A stretch of 64,000 nucleotides of DNA from JBJXGE01 sp046154185. GTDB lineage: Bacteria > Planctomycetota > UBA8108 > UBA1146 > JAJFFE01. Within the stretch, counting starts at the first letter, position 1; each line of letters opens with the position of its first letter. This document shows, in pieces, positions 43,012 to 52,093 of this stretch. A model generated the notes under the pieces. The model searched no databases. It saw only the letters and a list, made by a program, of their open reading frames with translations, and was not told where the DNA came from. The position numbers and the translations under genes are program-made. Where the stretch lies: the NCBI GenBank assembly GCA_046154185.1, contig JBJXGE010000068.1:1-64000 (forward strand), written 5' to 3'.

Positions 43012-45792
43012 ATGAGCGGGCTGCAAGTACAAAACCGCGTGAGAATTGTCTTCCTTGTCGGCGTTGTCATCGCGGCGAACGGCTGCACGAGCAAGTCGGA
43101 GGACGACCACGAAGTCGCCGCGACTTCCGAGTCCTGCATGCAATGCCACAACGGCTCGTTCCACGATGATTACAGCGGACCCGGACTTGAGAATCCGCAC
43201 CCGTTCCCGGGCGCCGGTTCGATTCGTTGCACGACTTGCCATGGCGGTCACGGCGACGCGGTCGGCGCGACAGCGAGCCACGTTCCGCCGCCGCCGGAGA
43301 TCGGTGACGAGCAGTTCCAAACGCAGAATGCGCAAGCGTACTTCAACCGTTTGACGCTCGCGGGCATCGATAAGTACGAAGACTACGTCGTGAACGGCGT
43401 CACGTACTCGGCGCTCGACTACCTGCAGTTCGTGAATCCAGGCGACATTCGTGTCGTCAAGGAAGGTCGTAGCTGCGGACAGTGTCACATGCCGCACGCC
43501 GAGTGCGTGGCGAAGAGTCCGCTCGCGACCGAGGTCGGAATTCTCTCGGGTGCGCGTTACGCGATGGGCGCCGCGAATGCGGTGCCGGCGAATCAAGGGT
43601 TGTACGAAGACACCGCCGGCGACTACGCCTGGCGCGCGGTCACGGATCCGGACTTCGTCTTCGTGCCGACGACAATTGGACCAGTCGGTGAGTTAATTGA
43701 GTATCCGGTCTACAGCGTGCGCAATCAGTTTGGGCCGGATGACATCTTCCTGAATCCGAATTACCTCGCCGCTGCGCTCGACGACGACGTGAACCCGGAC
43801 AACAGTGTCATCACCGGCTCGCCGCTCGCGAACTTGTTTCACGAGCAGATTTCGTTCACGTGCGGTGACTGCCACTTGGGTAGCGCCGGCGCGAATAATC
43901 GTTACGGCGACTTTCGCTCGTCGGGTTGCACGGCGTGTCACATGCGCTACTCCTCAAGTGGCCGGAGCGACTCGACGGACACAAACATTCGCAAGAACGA
44001 GCCGCTCGATCCGGACGACATCGATGATCCGGAGCGCGCGCACGTCGACCGCCACTTGATTCGCAGCGTCGCACAGACGCTTGCGAGCGGGGAGACGATT
44101 TCCGGCATCGACGACCACACGTGCGCGGGCTGTCACCAAGGATCGAACCGCACCGTACTGCAATACTGGGGCATTCGCCTCGACCAAAACCAAGACGTGC
44201 GGCGCGGCAACCAGTACCCCGCGAACCCGGCTTCGCACGTGAACACCGCGCTTGATACGCGGCTCTTCGATCCTGTGATCAACAACAATACGTTTAACGG
44301 CCGCAACGCGAATCAGTACTTGCTCGCCGAAGACTACGACGGCGACGATCGCGACGACACGCCGGCCGACGTGCACTACGAAGCGGGCCTTGGTTGCATC
44401 GACTGCCATGGTAGCCATGACGTGCACGGCGGCGTGGTCGGCGATCCCGCGAACTCGCCGCTCCTGAGTCGCCAGGAGCAAGCGGTCGCGATTCGATGCG
44501 AGAGCTGTCATGGCGGTGTTGACGCGTATGCGCCGGTCGCAAGCGCGACGACCTACAGCGGCGCGACCGCGGACTGCGCGATGGACGCGGAAGGCAACGC
44601 ATTGAAGCACGTCGTGCGGGAAGCGGATGGCTCGTACATTCTGACGAGCCGCTTGACCGGCGCGCGCCATTACGTGCCGCAGACGCGGGACGTGGTTGTC
44701 GATAGTGGGCGCATCAATCCGCTCACGCAGGAGCCGGTGTACAGCGCGAAAGCGTCGTACGCGATGGGCCGCGCCGACGGCGACCCGGCGAATGGTCTCG
44801 GGCCGATTCAAACCGGCGCCGTCACGCCGGGCTTCAGCCACATGGACAACATGAGTTGCGTCGCTTGCCACGCGTCGTGGACAAATAACTGCGTCGGTTG
44901 TCACTTGAAGGGCGAGTACAACAACGGCAATAACTTCTCCAACATCACGGGTGAGCGCATCGTGTTCCGGCAGTTGAACGCGGACTTCACTTATCAGACG
45001 CCGGTGCCGTTCCAACTCGGCGTCGACACGCACAACAAAATCAGCGTGCTCAGTCCGAACACCGAGGCGCACTTCCAGTGGCGCGACATGAACGGCGACT
45101 TCTCGCAGGTGTTTTCTTTCACCGACCGTAACGGCGGCGGCAACAACCCCGCGCATGGTTTGCCGTCGCTCTCGCACAACGTCATGATGCCGCACTCGAT
45201 CCGTGGCAAAGTCAGCGATGAGAACGAGGGGCCACGTTACTGCAACGCGTGTCACCTGACCGACGAGGGACTCGCCAACTACGCGGCCGAATTCAACGCG
45301 TTTCGCACGGCCATGTCGACGAGCGACTGGGGCGCGCTCGACTTCAATACGTTGCGGTCGCACATCGGCCTCAACACGAATAACCAGATCAACTCGCCGA
45401 TCTGGGTCCACATGGTGGCGGGCCTCGGCTCCGGCATCTTCCTCTTCGACGATCGCGGCTGTCCGCAGAACCCCATCGACGACAACGAGGACCGCTTCGG
45501 CTGCGACGGTGTCGCGCCGAGCGCGCTCTTCGATCCTTTGCTCGTCGCGCGGAACCTCGACGCCGTCGTCGACGCTTCGGGCGCGTCGAACGGCTCGAAT
45601 AACCACTCGATGCTGGCGCCCGGCGTCGGGCCTAACTTGCGCGACGGCGCGCAGAACCCGAACCAATCCGGACCGCTCGGCGCGACGCTCATTCGTCGCC
45701 TCTCCGATCCCGCGACCGGAATCACCCTCGACTCCTGGATCGACGCCGACGGCGCGCTCCAAGGCGACGCGGCGATTCACGTGCCGCAGTAG
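43012..45792 (+). CDS. 11-heme outer-membrane lipoprotein cytochrome c
   Basis: The 926-residue protein has a lipoprotein signal peptide with AANGC (Cys near residue 25). It carries 11 CxxCH sites: CMQCH, CTTCH, CGQCH, CGDCH, CTACH, CAGCH, CIDCH, CESCH, CVACH, CVGCH and CNACH. Between heme sites it is rich in Asn, Asp and Gly, as expected of an extracellular protein. GGGAGGA precedes ATG 43012. Large lipidated multiheme proteins next to a barrel and a periplasmic cytochrome are the outward-facing terminal reductases of OmcB/MtrC type. The natural acceptor or donor (metal oxide, partner cell or other) cannot be read from sequence. Heme spacing is much looser than in the 20-heme protein. Confidence 0.87.
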   Translation: MSGLQVQNRVRIVFLVGVVIAANGCTSKSEDDHEVAATSESCMQCHNGSFHDDYSGPGLENPHPFPGAGSIRCTTCHGGHGDAVGATASHVPPPPEIGDEQFQTQNAQAYFNRLTLAGIDKYEDYVVNGVTYSALDYLQFVNPGDIRVVKEGRSCGQCHMPHAECVAKSPLATEVGILSGARYAMGAANAVPANQGLYEDTAGDYAWRAVTDPDFVFVPTTIGPVGELIEYPVYSVRNQFGPDDIFLNPNYLAAALDDDVNPDNSVITGSPLANLFHEQISFTCGDCHLGSAGANNRYGDFRSSGCTACHMRYSSSGRSDSTDTNIRKNEPLDPDDIDDPERAHVDRHLIRSVAQTLASGETISGIDDHTCAGCHQGSNRTVLQYWGIRLDQNQDVRRGNQYPANPASHVNTALDTRLFDPVINNNTFNGRNANQYLLAEDYDGDDRDDTPADVHYEAGLGCIDCHGSHDVHGGVVGDPANSPLLSRQEQAVAIRCESCHGGVDAYAPVASATTYSGATADCAMDAEGNALKHVVREADGSYILTSRLTGARHYVPQTRDVVVDSGRINPLTQEPVYSAKASYAMGRADGDPANGLGPIQTGAVTPGFSHMDNMSCVACHASWTNNCVGCHLKGEYNNGNNFSNITGERIVFRQLNADFTYQTPVPFQLGVDTHNKISVLSPNTEAHFQWRDMNGDFSQVFSFTDRNGGGNNPAHGLPSLSHNVMMPHSIRGKVSDENEGPRYCNACHLTDEGLANYAAEFNAFRTAMSTSDWGALDFNTLRSHIGLNTNNQINSPIWVHMVAGLGSGIFLFDDRGCPQNPIDDNEDRFGCDGVAPSALFDPLLVARNLDAVVDASGASNGSNNHSMLAPGVGPNLRDGAQNPNQSGPLGATLIRRLSDPATGITLDSWIDADGALQGDAAIHVPQ

Positions 45793-45901
45793 AGGTGATG
45801 GAGGGGATGTTCGATTCGCGCTCGCCGCGAGTTAGAACGGTTCGGCTTCGAAATCGCCGACGCTGTTCTTCAGACGCCGAACGCGCTACTCTCTCGCGAT
45901 C

Positions 45902-48178
45902 ATGGCGTGCGGTGGAGAGACTGACGGAAACAGCTCGCTCGCGGCATCTCAGCCCGGTTCATCGTGGCCGCGCATCGACGGGGTCGCGAAGGTCACGGGC
46001 GCCGCGCGTTATGTCGATGACTACCAGGTTCCCCGTTGTCTTCACGGGGTGACGCTGCGGAGCGAAGTCGCGCACGGCGTTTTTCTCGAACTCGAGCGCG
46101 ATGCGGCGTTTGACTGGAGCCGTGTCACGGTCGTGACCGCCGCGGATATTCCAGGGCGCAACGTGATTGCGTTGATCGAAGACGATCAGGTCGCCCTCGT
46201 GCCGGTCGGCGGCGCGATTCGCCATCACGACGAGGCGCTCGCGCTCGTGGCGGCGCCGACGCGGGAACTCGCGGCGGAGGCGCTTCGGCGGCTGCGTCCG
46301 CGCGTCCGGGAGCTGCCGGCGGCGCTCGACGTCGATGCGGCGCTCGCGGGCACGCCGCTCATTTTCGGTTCCGACAATATCATGAAGCGGCTTGCGCTCG
46401 CGCGCGGCGGCGACGTCGAAGCCGAACTTCGGCGTTGCGACTTGGTCATCGATTCGGTCTACGAGACCGGCGCGCAAGAACAGATGTACATAGAGCCGCA
46501 AGGCATGCTGTGCGACTGGCGCGATGACCGCTGCGAGTTGCTCGGCTCGATGCAGTGCCCGTACTTCGTGCATCGCGCGCTCTGCGAGCTGCTCGCGCTG
46601 CCGGCCGAGCGTGTCGTCGTGACGCAGGCTGTGACGGGCGGCGGCTTCGGCGGCAAGGAAGAGTACCCTTCGATGATCGCCGCGCACGCGGCGCTCCTTG
46701 CGCGGAAGGCGCGTGCGCCCGTCAAACTCATCTACGAGCGCAGCGAAGACATCGGCGCGACGACGAAACGCCATCCGGCGCGCATTCGGCATCGGATGGG
46801 CGTCACGCGCGACGGTCGTGTGCGGGCTGTCGACATCGACATCTTGCTGGATGGCGGCGCGTACGTGACCTTGTCACCGGTCGTGCTCTCGCGCGCGCTG
46901 CTCCACGCCGCCGGCCCGTATCGCATCGAACACGTGCGCGTGACGGGTCGCGTCGTCGCGACGAACTTCCCGCCGCACGGCGCCTTTCGCGGCTTTGGCG
47001 CGCCGCAGGTGACCTTCGCCTATGAGCGCCAGATGCAAAAAGCGGCGCGGCGACTCGGCATCGAGCCGTTCGAACTGCGCCGGCGCAACATGCTACGCGT
47101 GGGCGACGAGACGGCGACGGGTCAACGCCTCACCTCGAGCGTGGGAAGCGGGGCGGTGCTTGCCGCAGTCGAGGAACGAGCGAGGCGACCAGCGCCGCAC
47201 GCGCCGCTACCGCGCTCGCCGCTGCGCCGGCGGGGGCGCGGCCTCGCGTTTTGCCTGCACGGCGCCGGGTTTACTGGCAGCGGCGAGAGTCGATTGCGTG
47301 GACAAGCGACTGTCGCGATCACTCCGCGCGGCAACTTTGAGATCCGCTCGAGCTCAACCGATATCGGTCAAGGCGCTCTGACGGTTTTTGCGCAACTTGC
47401 GGCCGCGAGCCTGGGCGTTGAGATCGGTTCGATTGAACTCGTGGATCCGAGCACGGCCCGTGTCCCGGATAGTGGACCAACGGTCGCGTCGCGAACGTGC
47501 ATGGTGGTGGGAGGGCTCGTCGCGCGCGCGGCTGAAAAACTGCGCGCGCAGCTCGAAGCGTATGCGCAGCGTGCCGGTCTCGCCAATAAGACGTTGCACG
47601 AGATCGCGCTCCATCACGCGCAACACGTCGGTGACGGTGCAATCACCGAGACCTATGCGCCGCCGCCGGGCGTCGTGTGGGATGATGCGACGTACACTGG
47701 CGCCGCTTATCCGGTTTATGGCTGGGCCGCGTGCCTTGTCGATGTCGAAGTCGATCCCGACACCTACGAGGTTGAAGTCGTGCGGTGCATCCACGCCGTC
47801 GATGTCGGCAAAGCGATTCACCCGGTGATCGTCGAGGGGCAGATCGAAGGTGGGACGTTGCAAGCGCTCGGCTGGGCGCTGTGGGAGTCGGTCGCGTATG
47901 ACGCCGGGCGAGTCGTGAACAGACGCATGACGGACTGCATCATTCCAACGGCGATCGAGGCGCCCGAAATGGAGACGATCATCGTCGAAGAGCCGTATCC
48001 GCTCGGGCCGTTCGGCGCGAAAGGCGTCGGGGAGATTTCGATGGATGGTCCGGCGGTGGCGGTGGCTGGCGCGATCGTCGATGCGCTGGACATCGAGATC
48101 GATCAACTGCCGGTCTTGCCCGAACACATCGCCGCGCTACTCGATGAGCGCGTGCGTGCAGGAGAACGTTTGACATGA
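45902..48178 (+). CDS. Xanthine-dehydrogenase-type molybdenum hydroxylase, large (Moco) subunit
   Basis: The 758-residue molybdopterin-binding subunit is of the XdhA/XdhB class. It has GGGFGGKEE (about 246-254), AFRGFGAPQ (about 360) and GAKGVGEISM (about 704). The Glu of FGGKE, the Arg of FRGFG and the catalytic Glu of GVGE are all present, as in purine hydroxylases. The AYxCSFR loop of CO dehydrogenases is absent. It hydroxylates a purine or other heteroaromatic, or an aldehyde. ATG 45902 lacks a clear ribosome-binding site. The stop overlaps the 2Fe-2S subunit start. The order Mo, 2Fe-2S, FAD is unlike the usual FAD-first order in many operons. The substrate is not determinable. Confidence 0.88.
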   Translation: MACGGETDGNSSLAASQPGSSWPRIDGVAKVTGAARYVDDYQVPRCLHGVTLRSEVAHGVFLELERDAAFDWSRVTVVTAADIPGRNVIALIEDDQVALVPVGGAIRHHDEALALVAAPTRELAAEALRRLRPRVRELPAALDVDAALAGTPLIFGSDNIMKRLALARGGDVEAELRRCDLVIDSVYETGAQEQMYIEPQGMLCDWRDDRCELLGSMQCPYFVHRALCELLALPAERVVVTQAVTGGGFGGKEEYPSMIAAHAALLARKARAPVKLIYERSEDIGATTKRHPARIRHRMGVTRDGRVRAVDIDILLDGGAYVTLSPVVLSRALLHAAGPYRIEHVRVTGRVVATNFPPHGAFRGFGAPQVTFAYERQMQKAARRLGIEPFELRRRNMLRVGDETATGQRLTSSVGSGAVLAAVEERARRPAPHAPLPRSPLRRRGRGLAFCLHGAGFTGSGESRLRGQATVAITPRGNFEIRSSSTDIGQGALTVFAQLAAASLGVEIGSIELVDPSTARVPDSGPTVASRTCMVVGGLVARAAEKLRAQLEAYAQRAGLANKTLHEIALHHAQHVGDGAITETYAPPPGVVWDDATYTGAAYPVYGWAACLVDVEVDPDTYEVEVVRCIHAVDVGKAIHPVIVEGQIEGGTLQALGWALWESVAYDAGRVVNRRMTDCIIPTAIEAPEMETIIVEEPYPLGPFGAKGVGEISMDGPAVAVAGAIVDALDIEIDQLPVLPEHIAALLDERVRAGERLT

Positions 48179-48645
48179 TGTTGCGCGTGAATGGCACCGC
48201 CTATCGCGTCGAATGCGATCCGCTCCAGCGTCTGCTCGACGTGTTGCGCGGAGTCGGCTTGACCGGCACGAAGGAAGGCTGCGGTGAAGGGGAGTGCGGG
48301 GCGTGCACCGTCCTCCTCGATGGTGTGCCCGTGAACTCTTGTCTGGTGCCTGCCGCGCAAGCGGTCGGTCACGAGATTGCGACGATCGAGTCGCTCGCCG
48401 ACGACGGCGTACTGAGCGCGGTGCAGTCGGCGCTCATCGAACACGGCGGCACGCAGTGTGGGATTTGCACGCCGGGCATCGCGCTTTGCGCGACGGCGAT
48501 ACTGGCGCGCGAGTCGAACGCGAGCCGCGCGCGGTGGCGGGAGTTACTGGCCGGGAATCTATGCCGCTGCACCGGCTATCAGCGGATCATCGATGCTGTC
48601 GTGGCGGCGGCGCCGGGTCCCTTGGACGGGCGAGTTTCGGTATGA
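48175..48645 (+). CDS. Molybdenum hydroxylase, 2Fe-2S subunit
   Basis: The 156-residue small subunit has two [2Fe-2S] domains. The plant-ferredoxin-like motif is CGEGECGACTVLLDG...C (about 40-60), and the helical-domain motifs are CGICTPG (about 99) and CRCTGY (about 132). It carries electrons from the molybdenum site to FAD. It overlaps both neighbours by four bases (ATGA-type), which favours equal synthesis of the three subunits. The length is normal for the family. Confidence 0.93.
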   Translation: MMLRVNGTAYRVECDPLQRLLDVLRGVGLTGTKEGCGEGECGACTVLLDGVPVNSCLVPAAQAVGHEIATIESLADDGVLSAVQSALIEHGGTQCGICTPGIALCATAILARESNASRARWRELLAGNLCRCTGYQRIIDAVVAAAPGPLDGRVSV

Positions 48646-49502
48646 CGCGCTATCTGAAGCCCACTTGTTTGGCGGCTGCGCTCGACCTGCGCGCGCAGTA
48701 CCCGCAACACAGAGTACTCGCAGGAGGCACTGATCTAATGGTGGATGCGAGCGGTCTACGGGCGCTTCCCGGCGTCATCGATGTGTTTGGCCTCACGGAG
48801 ATGGTTGGGATCAGCGCCACGGACGGTCCGATTCGTGTCGGCGCCGCAACGACATATCTGGAGCTGCTCGCGAGTCCACTCGCGGGGCGGGAGTTGGCTT
48901 TGCTTGCGGCCGCGGCCCGCGAGATCGGAGCGTTGCAGATTCAAGCGCGGGGCACTCTCGGCGGAAACGTTGCCACGTCATCGCCGGTCGGCGACACGCT
49001 CCCGGTGTTGCTCGCGCTCGGCGCGGAGATCGAGCTGGCTTCGCAAAAGCGGCGGCGACACGTTTCCTACGACGAATTTTGTGTGGGCTATCGACGCACG
49101 GTGATCGAGCCGGATGAGTTGATCGTTGCGATCCACGTGGCGCGACCGGCGAGTGACACGCGATGGCTGTGGCGCAAGGTCGGCGCGCGACGCGCGCAGG
49201 CGATTTCGAAAGTCATGATCGCCGCGACCGCGCGCCTCGACGATGCGGGCCGCATCGCGGAGACTCGCATCGCGCTCGGCGCCGTGGCGGATCGGCCGTT
49301 GCGCGCGTTGCGGACCGAGAGGGTGCTGTTGGGGCAACTTCCCGGCGAGTCCGTCGCACGCGCAGCCGCCAACGAACTCGCGACCGAGATCACGCCGATC
49401 GACGATGTGCGCTCGACGGCGAGTTATCGACGCACCGTCGCGCAGAATCTCATCGCGCGCTGGGTGTGCGAGCTCGCGCCGGTTGTGCGGACGACTCATT
49501 GA
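48642..49502 (+). CDS. Molybdenum hydroxylase, FAD subunit
   Basis: The 286-residue medium subunit of the CoxM/XdhB family has the FAD motifs VLAGGTDLMVD (about 28) and GTLGGNVATSSPVGD (about 104-118). The longer frame upstream is not used, because ATG 48642 overlaps the small-subunit stop as TATGA. It passes electrons to NAD+ or another acceptor. In some relatives a YFFDG-like loop near the C-terminal half binds NAD; I see no clear copy here, so the acceptor is open. Confidence 0.88.
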   Translation: MTRYLKPTCLAAALDLRAQYPQHRVLAGGTDLMVDASGLRALPGVIDVFGLTEMVGISATDGPIRVGAATTYLELLASPLAGRELALLAAAAREIGALQIQARGTLGGNVATSSPVGDTLPVLLALGAEIELASQKRRRHVSYDEFCVGYRRTVIEPDELIVAIHVARPASDTRWLWRKVGARRAQAISKVMIAATARLDDAGRIAETRIALGAVADRPLRALRTERVLLGQLPGESVARAAANELATEITPIDDVRSTASYRRTVAQNLIARWVCELAPVVRTTH

Positions 49503-49512
49503 GGGGAGAACA

Positions 49513-49953
49513 GTGCTCGCATTTTATTTCCTGCTCGCGTTCATCGCGGGCATCGCCGTCGCGATGCAGGGCGTCACGAACAACGGCCTGCGCCACGAGA
49601 TCGGGTTCGGCGCCATGCTGGTCGTCAACACAGCGATCGTGCTCGTCGGCGCGATTGCCGTCGCGCTCGTCGACGGCAGTTGGTCGCGCCTGAACGGCCG
49701 CGTCTTCGCAGTGCCGACCGTGCTCCTCCTCGGCGGCGTCTACGGGCTCACGATGGTGACGATCGCGCCGATCGTCTTGGCGCGCCTCGGCGCCACGACG
49801 GCTTTATCGCTGGTCGTTTTGGGACAACTCGCTTGCGCACTTGCGCTCGACCACACGGGCGCCTTCGCCATCCCGCGCGCCGCGATTTCGCCGACGCGCG
49901 TCGTCGGTGTGATGCTCGTGGTCGCGGGCGTCGCGTTGACGCGCTGGCGGTGA
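49513..49953 (+). CDS. Small YdcZ/DMT-like membrane protein
   Basis: The 146-residue protein has five hydrophobic helices and small-residue-rich packing (FIAGIAVAMQGVTNNGLR at the start, VGVMLVVAGVALTRWR at the end). It fits the YdcZ/DUF606 branch of drug/metabolite transporters. Start GTG 49513 has GAGGGGAGA just ahead, ten bases after the FAD-subunit stop, so it is probably in the hydroxylase operon. It could import the substrate or export the product; this is inference. It converges on ftsY with eight bases between stops. Confidence 0.75.
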   Translation: MLAFYFLLAFIAGIAVAMQGVTNNGLRHEIGFGAMLVVNTAIVLVGAIAVALVDGSWSRLNGRVFAVPTVLLLGGVYGLTMVTIAPIVLARLGATTALSLVVLGQLACALALDHTGAFAIPRAAISPTRVVGVMLVVAGVALTRWR

Positions 49954-49961
49954 GCGAGCCG

Positions 49962-51023
49962 TCACGCGTCGTTCGAGTCGAGATCTTCAAACAGCGCGTC
50001 GACGAAGCTGCGGGGATCGAAGGGCTGTAGGTGGTCGAGGCCTTCGCCGACGCCGATGTATTTCACCGGTACGCCGACGGCTTGCAGGATAGGGATGATG
50101 ACGCCGCCGCGCGCGGTGCCGTCCATTTTGCTCAGGATCAAACCGGTGACGTTGATGACGCGTTTGAACTCTTGCGCTTGCGTGATCGCGTTTTGGCCGG
50201 TCGTCGCATCGAGCACTTGGATCACTTCGTGCGGCGCGTCGGGATAGCGCTTTTGGATCACGCGCGTGATCTTCGCCAACTGCGCCATCAGGTTTTTCTC
50301 GGTGTGCAGCCGCCCGGCGGTATCGATGATCAGCACATCGGCGCCGCGCGCTTCGAGCGCGTCGAGCGCGCGGAACACGACCGCCGCCGGATCTTCCTCG
50401 GACGTACCCTTGATCATCTCAACGCCGATGCGGTCGCTCCAAATTGCGAGCTGTTCCACCGCCGCGGCGCGGAACGTATCGCCAGCCGCGAGGATGACCT
50501 TCTTGCCATCATCTGTGAAGCGGCGCGCGAGCTTGGCGATCGAAGTTGTCTTGCCGGTGCCGTTGACTCCAGCGACGAGCATGATCGTCGGTCCGGTCGC
50601 CGCCCATTGAATGGGGCGCGGCTCGCCGAGGCGCGCCACCAAGCGCTCCTTCAGAAAATTCGTGAGTTCATCCTGCTGGAACTCGCGATCTTTGTACGCG
50701 TCGCGCAATTCCTCAGTGAGCGCAAGCGCTGTTTGCGGGCCAAAGTCCGCCTGAATCAGCGTCGTCTCAATCTGCTCGAGCGCCTCGGCATCGAGCTTGC
50801 GTCCAAAACTGAAGATATTCTTGAGCGCTTTGGAGGTCTTGGCGAGTCCGCGCTTGAGAATATCAAAGGCGCTGCGTTTTTTCGGCGCGGGTTCTGCAGC
50901 GGCAGCACGCGGCGACGCCCCGTCCGCGACCGGCTCGGCCACCGGCGAGTTCGCACTCGGCTCGCCGGCTACCGGCTCGTCGTCATCACTCTTCTTGCGG
51001 CCGAACCACTTCGCGAATCCCAT
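49962..51023 (-). CDS. ftsY: Signal recognition particle receptor FtsY
   Basis: The 353-residue SRP GTPase targets ribosome-nascent chain complexes to the membrane with Ffh. An acidic, Ala/Pro-rich A domain (about 1-60) leads into the NG domain. P-loop GVNGTGKTT, AAGDTFRAAAVEQL, DTAGRLHTEKNLM and SKMDGTARGG are all visible. ATG 51023 begins MGFAKWFGRKK; an upstream reading lies inside nusB without a ribosome site. The gene overlaps the 3' end of nusB by 38 bases and is the last gene of the guaB-guaA-ribH-nusB-ftsY series. Confidence 0.95.
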   Translation of the reverse strand: MGFAKWFGRKKSDDDEPVAGEPSANSPVAEPVADGASPRAAAAEPAPKKRSAFDILKRGLAKTSKALKNIFSFGRKLDAEALEQIETTLIQADFGPQTALALTEELRDAYKDREFQQDELTNFLKERLVARLGEPRPIQWAATGPTIMLVAGVNGTGKTTSIAKLARRFTDDGKKVILAAGDTFRAAAVEQLAIWSDRIGVEMIKGTSEEDPAAVVFRALDALEARGADVLIIDTAGRLHTEKNLMAQLAKITRVIQKRYPDAPHEVIQVLDATTGQNAITQAQEFKRVINVTGLILSKMDGTARGGVIIPILQAVGVPVKYIGVGEGLDHLQPFDPRSFVDALFEDLDSNDA

Positions 51024-51435
51024 CGGCTTCCAGCTTTCGTTCCGAAAGTATGCGATCGAGAATGCCATTCACGAAGGCGCCCGACTTCTCGGTCGAATAA
51101 CTCTTGGCGAGTTCGATCGCCTCGTCGAGCACCACGCGCGGCGGCACGTCCGGGAAATAGCACATCTCCGTGGTCGCGAGGCGCAGCACGGTGCGGTCGA
51201 CGGCCGACATCCGCTCGAGCCGCCACTTGTCGGCGGCCTTCTTGATGAGCTCGTCGATCTCACTTTCGCGTTCCCAATAAGCCTTCAGCAACTTACGACA
51301 ATACGTGGCGGCGTCGGCGTTTCGCGTCCACTCGCGAATGAGCGCTTCCGCCAGCTGCTGGCCGTCGTCGCGACGTTGATCCCATTGAAACAGACACTTG
51401 AGCGCCAGCTCACGTGCCTCTCTGCGCATGCCCAC
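50986..51435 (-). CDS. nusB: Transcription antitermination factor NusB
   Basis: The 149-residue all-helical protein matches NusB (MRREARELALKCLFQWD at the start, VPPRVVLDEAIELAKSYST and FVNGILDRI near the end). NusB binds boxA with NusE/S10 during rRNA antitermination. GTG 51435 is preferred because AGGA lies eight bases ahead; ATG 51429 is possible. It sits after ribH, a common bacterial pairing. Confidence 0.93.
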   Translation of the reverse strand: MGMRREARELALKCLFQWDQRRDDGQQLAEALIREWTRNADAATYCRKLLKAYWERESEIDELIKKAADKWRLERMSAVDRTVLRLATTEMCYFPDVPPRVVLDEAIELAKSYSTEKSGAFVNGILDRILSERKLEADGIREVVRPQEE

Positions 51436-51473
51436 TTGCTTGGTCCTGTTGTCGTCTTAACGCGCACGTTTCT

Positions 51474-51505
51474 TCGCCAATGGACCGGCGCTGGTCCATG
51501 GGCGA
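51474..51505 (-). promoter_or_regulatory. Strong hairpin in the ribH-nusB gap
   Basis: TCGCC-A-ATGGACC pairs with GGTCCAT-G-GGCGA, 12 pairs with one mismatch around a six-base loop. There is no T-tract on the minus strand. It may be a processing or attenuation element ahead of nusB. Confidence 0.4.
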
Positions 51506-51518
51506 CATCAGCCAAATG

Positions 51519-51565
51519 AGCGATCACGTTGCAGGCCATGAGCGACCATGTGAATCGTGATCGCT
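51519..51565 (-). repeat. 10-bp inverted repeat touching the ribH stop codon
   Basis: AGCGATCACG (51519-51528) and CGTGATCGCT (51556-51565) are exact inverted copies with a 27-base loop, overlapping the first base of the ribH stop. With the neighbouring hairpin, they fill most of the 129-base gap with structure. Confidence 0.45.
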
Positions 51566-52032
51566 TAGCCGATGGCTCGGTAGAGGTTTGCCATCTCGAT
51601 CGCGGCGAGCGCCGCTTCGGCGCCTTTGTTGCCGGCTTTGCCGCCGGCGCGATCGAGCGCTTGCTCGAGCGAATCGGTCGTCAACACGCCGAACGTGATC
51701 GGCACTTTCGCATCCGCCGCGGCGTCGGCGACGCCGCGCGCGGCCGCTTGGCAGACGTATTCGAAGTGCGGAGTGCCGCCGCGAATCACGGCGCCGAGTG
51801 CGACGACGGCTTGGTAGCGACCGCTCGCGGCGAGTCGCCGCGCCACCGGCGCGAGTTCGAAGGCGCCCGGCACGTAGGCGCGATCGATGCCGTCGGGATC
51901 GACCCCATGGCGCACGAGCGCATCGACCGCGCCCGCGAGGAGCCGGTCGCCGACGACCGAGTTGAATCGCGCCACCACAAGCGCGACCTTGAGTCCCTTA
52001 CCAGAGAGTTGTCCTTCAAAGGTCGTCGCCAT
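51565..52032 (-). CDS. ribH: 6,7-dimethyl-8-ribityllumazine synthase
   Basis: The 155-residue riboflavin-pathway enzyme condenses 5-amino-6-ribitylaminouracil with 3,4-dihydroxybutanone phosphate. Conserved segments are VVARFNSVVGDRLL, VPGAFELAPVARRL, and the catalytic-His region GAVIRGGTPHFEYV (about 80-93), followed by ITFGVLTTDSLEQA. The length is typical. It lies between guaA and nusB on the minus strand. Confidence 0.95.
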   Translation of the reverse strand: MATTFEGQLSGKGLKVALVVARFNSVVGDRLLAGAVDALVRHGVDPDGIDRAYVPGAFELAPVARRLAASGRYQAVVALGAVIRGGTPHFEYVCQAAARGVADAAADAKVPITFGVLTTDSLEQALDRAGGKAGNKGAEAALAAIEMANLYRAIG

Positions 52033-52093
52033 CTCGTCGCTTTCTTGGATTCAGTCAGGAAACCGGGCCGCAGAGTGTACCGTGGCGGAGCAC

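Noticed and set aside
43954..45780. 608-residue open frame opposite the 11-heme cytochrome gene
   Set aside because: It is an antisense shadow typical of GC-rich coding DNA. The plus strand has heme motifs, a lipobox and a ribosome-binding site; the minus frame has none.
45902..49502. CO dehydrogenase (CoxLSM) reading of the molybdenum hydroxylase
   Set aside because: The large subunit lacks the AYxCSFR active-site loop and keeps the xanthine-oxidase-type Glu and Arg; subunit order alone does not decide it.
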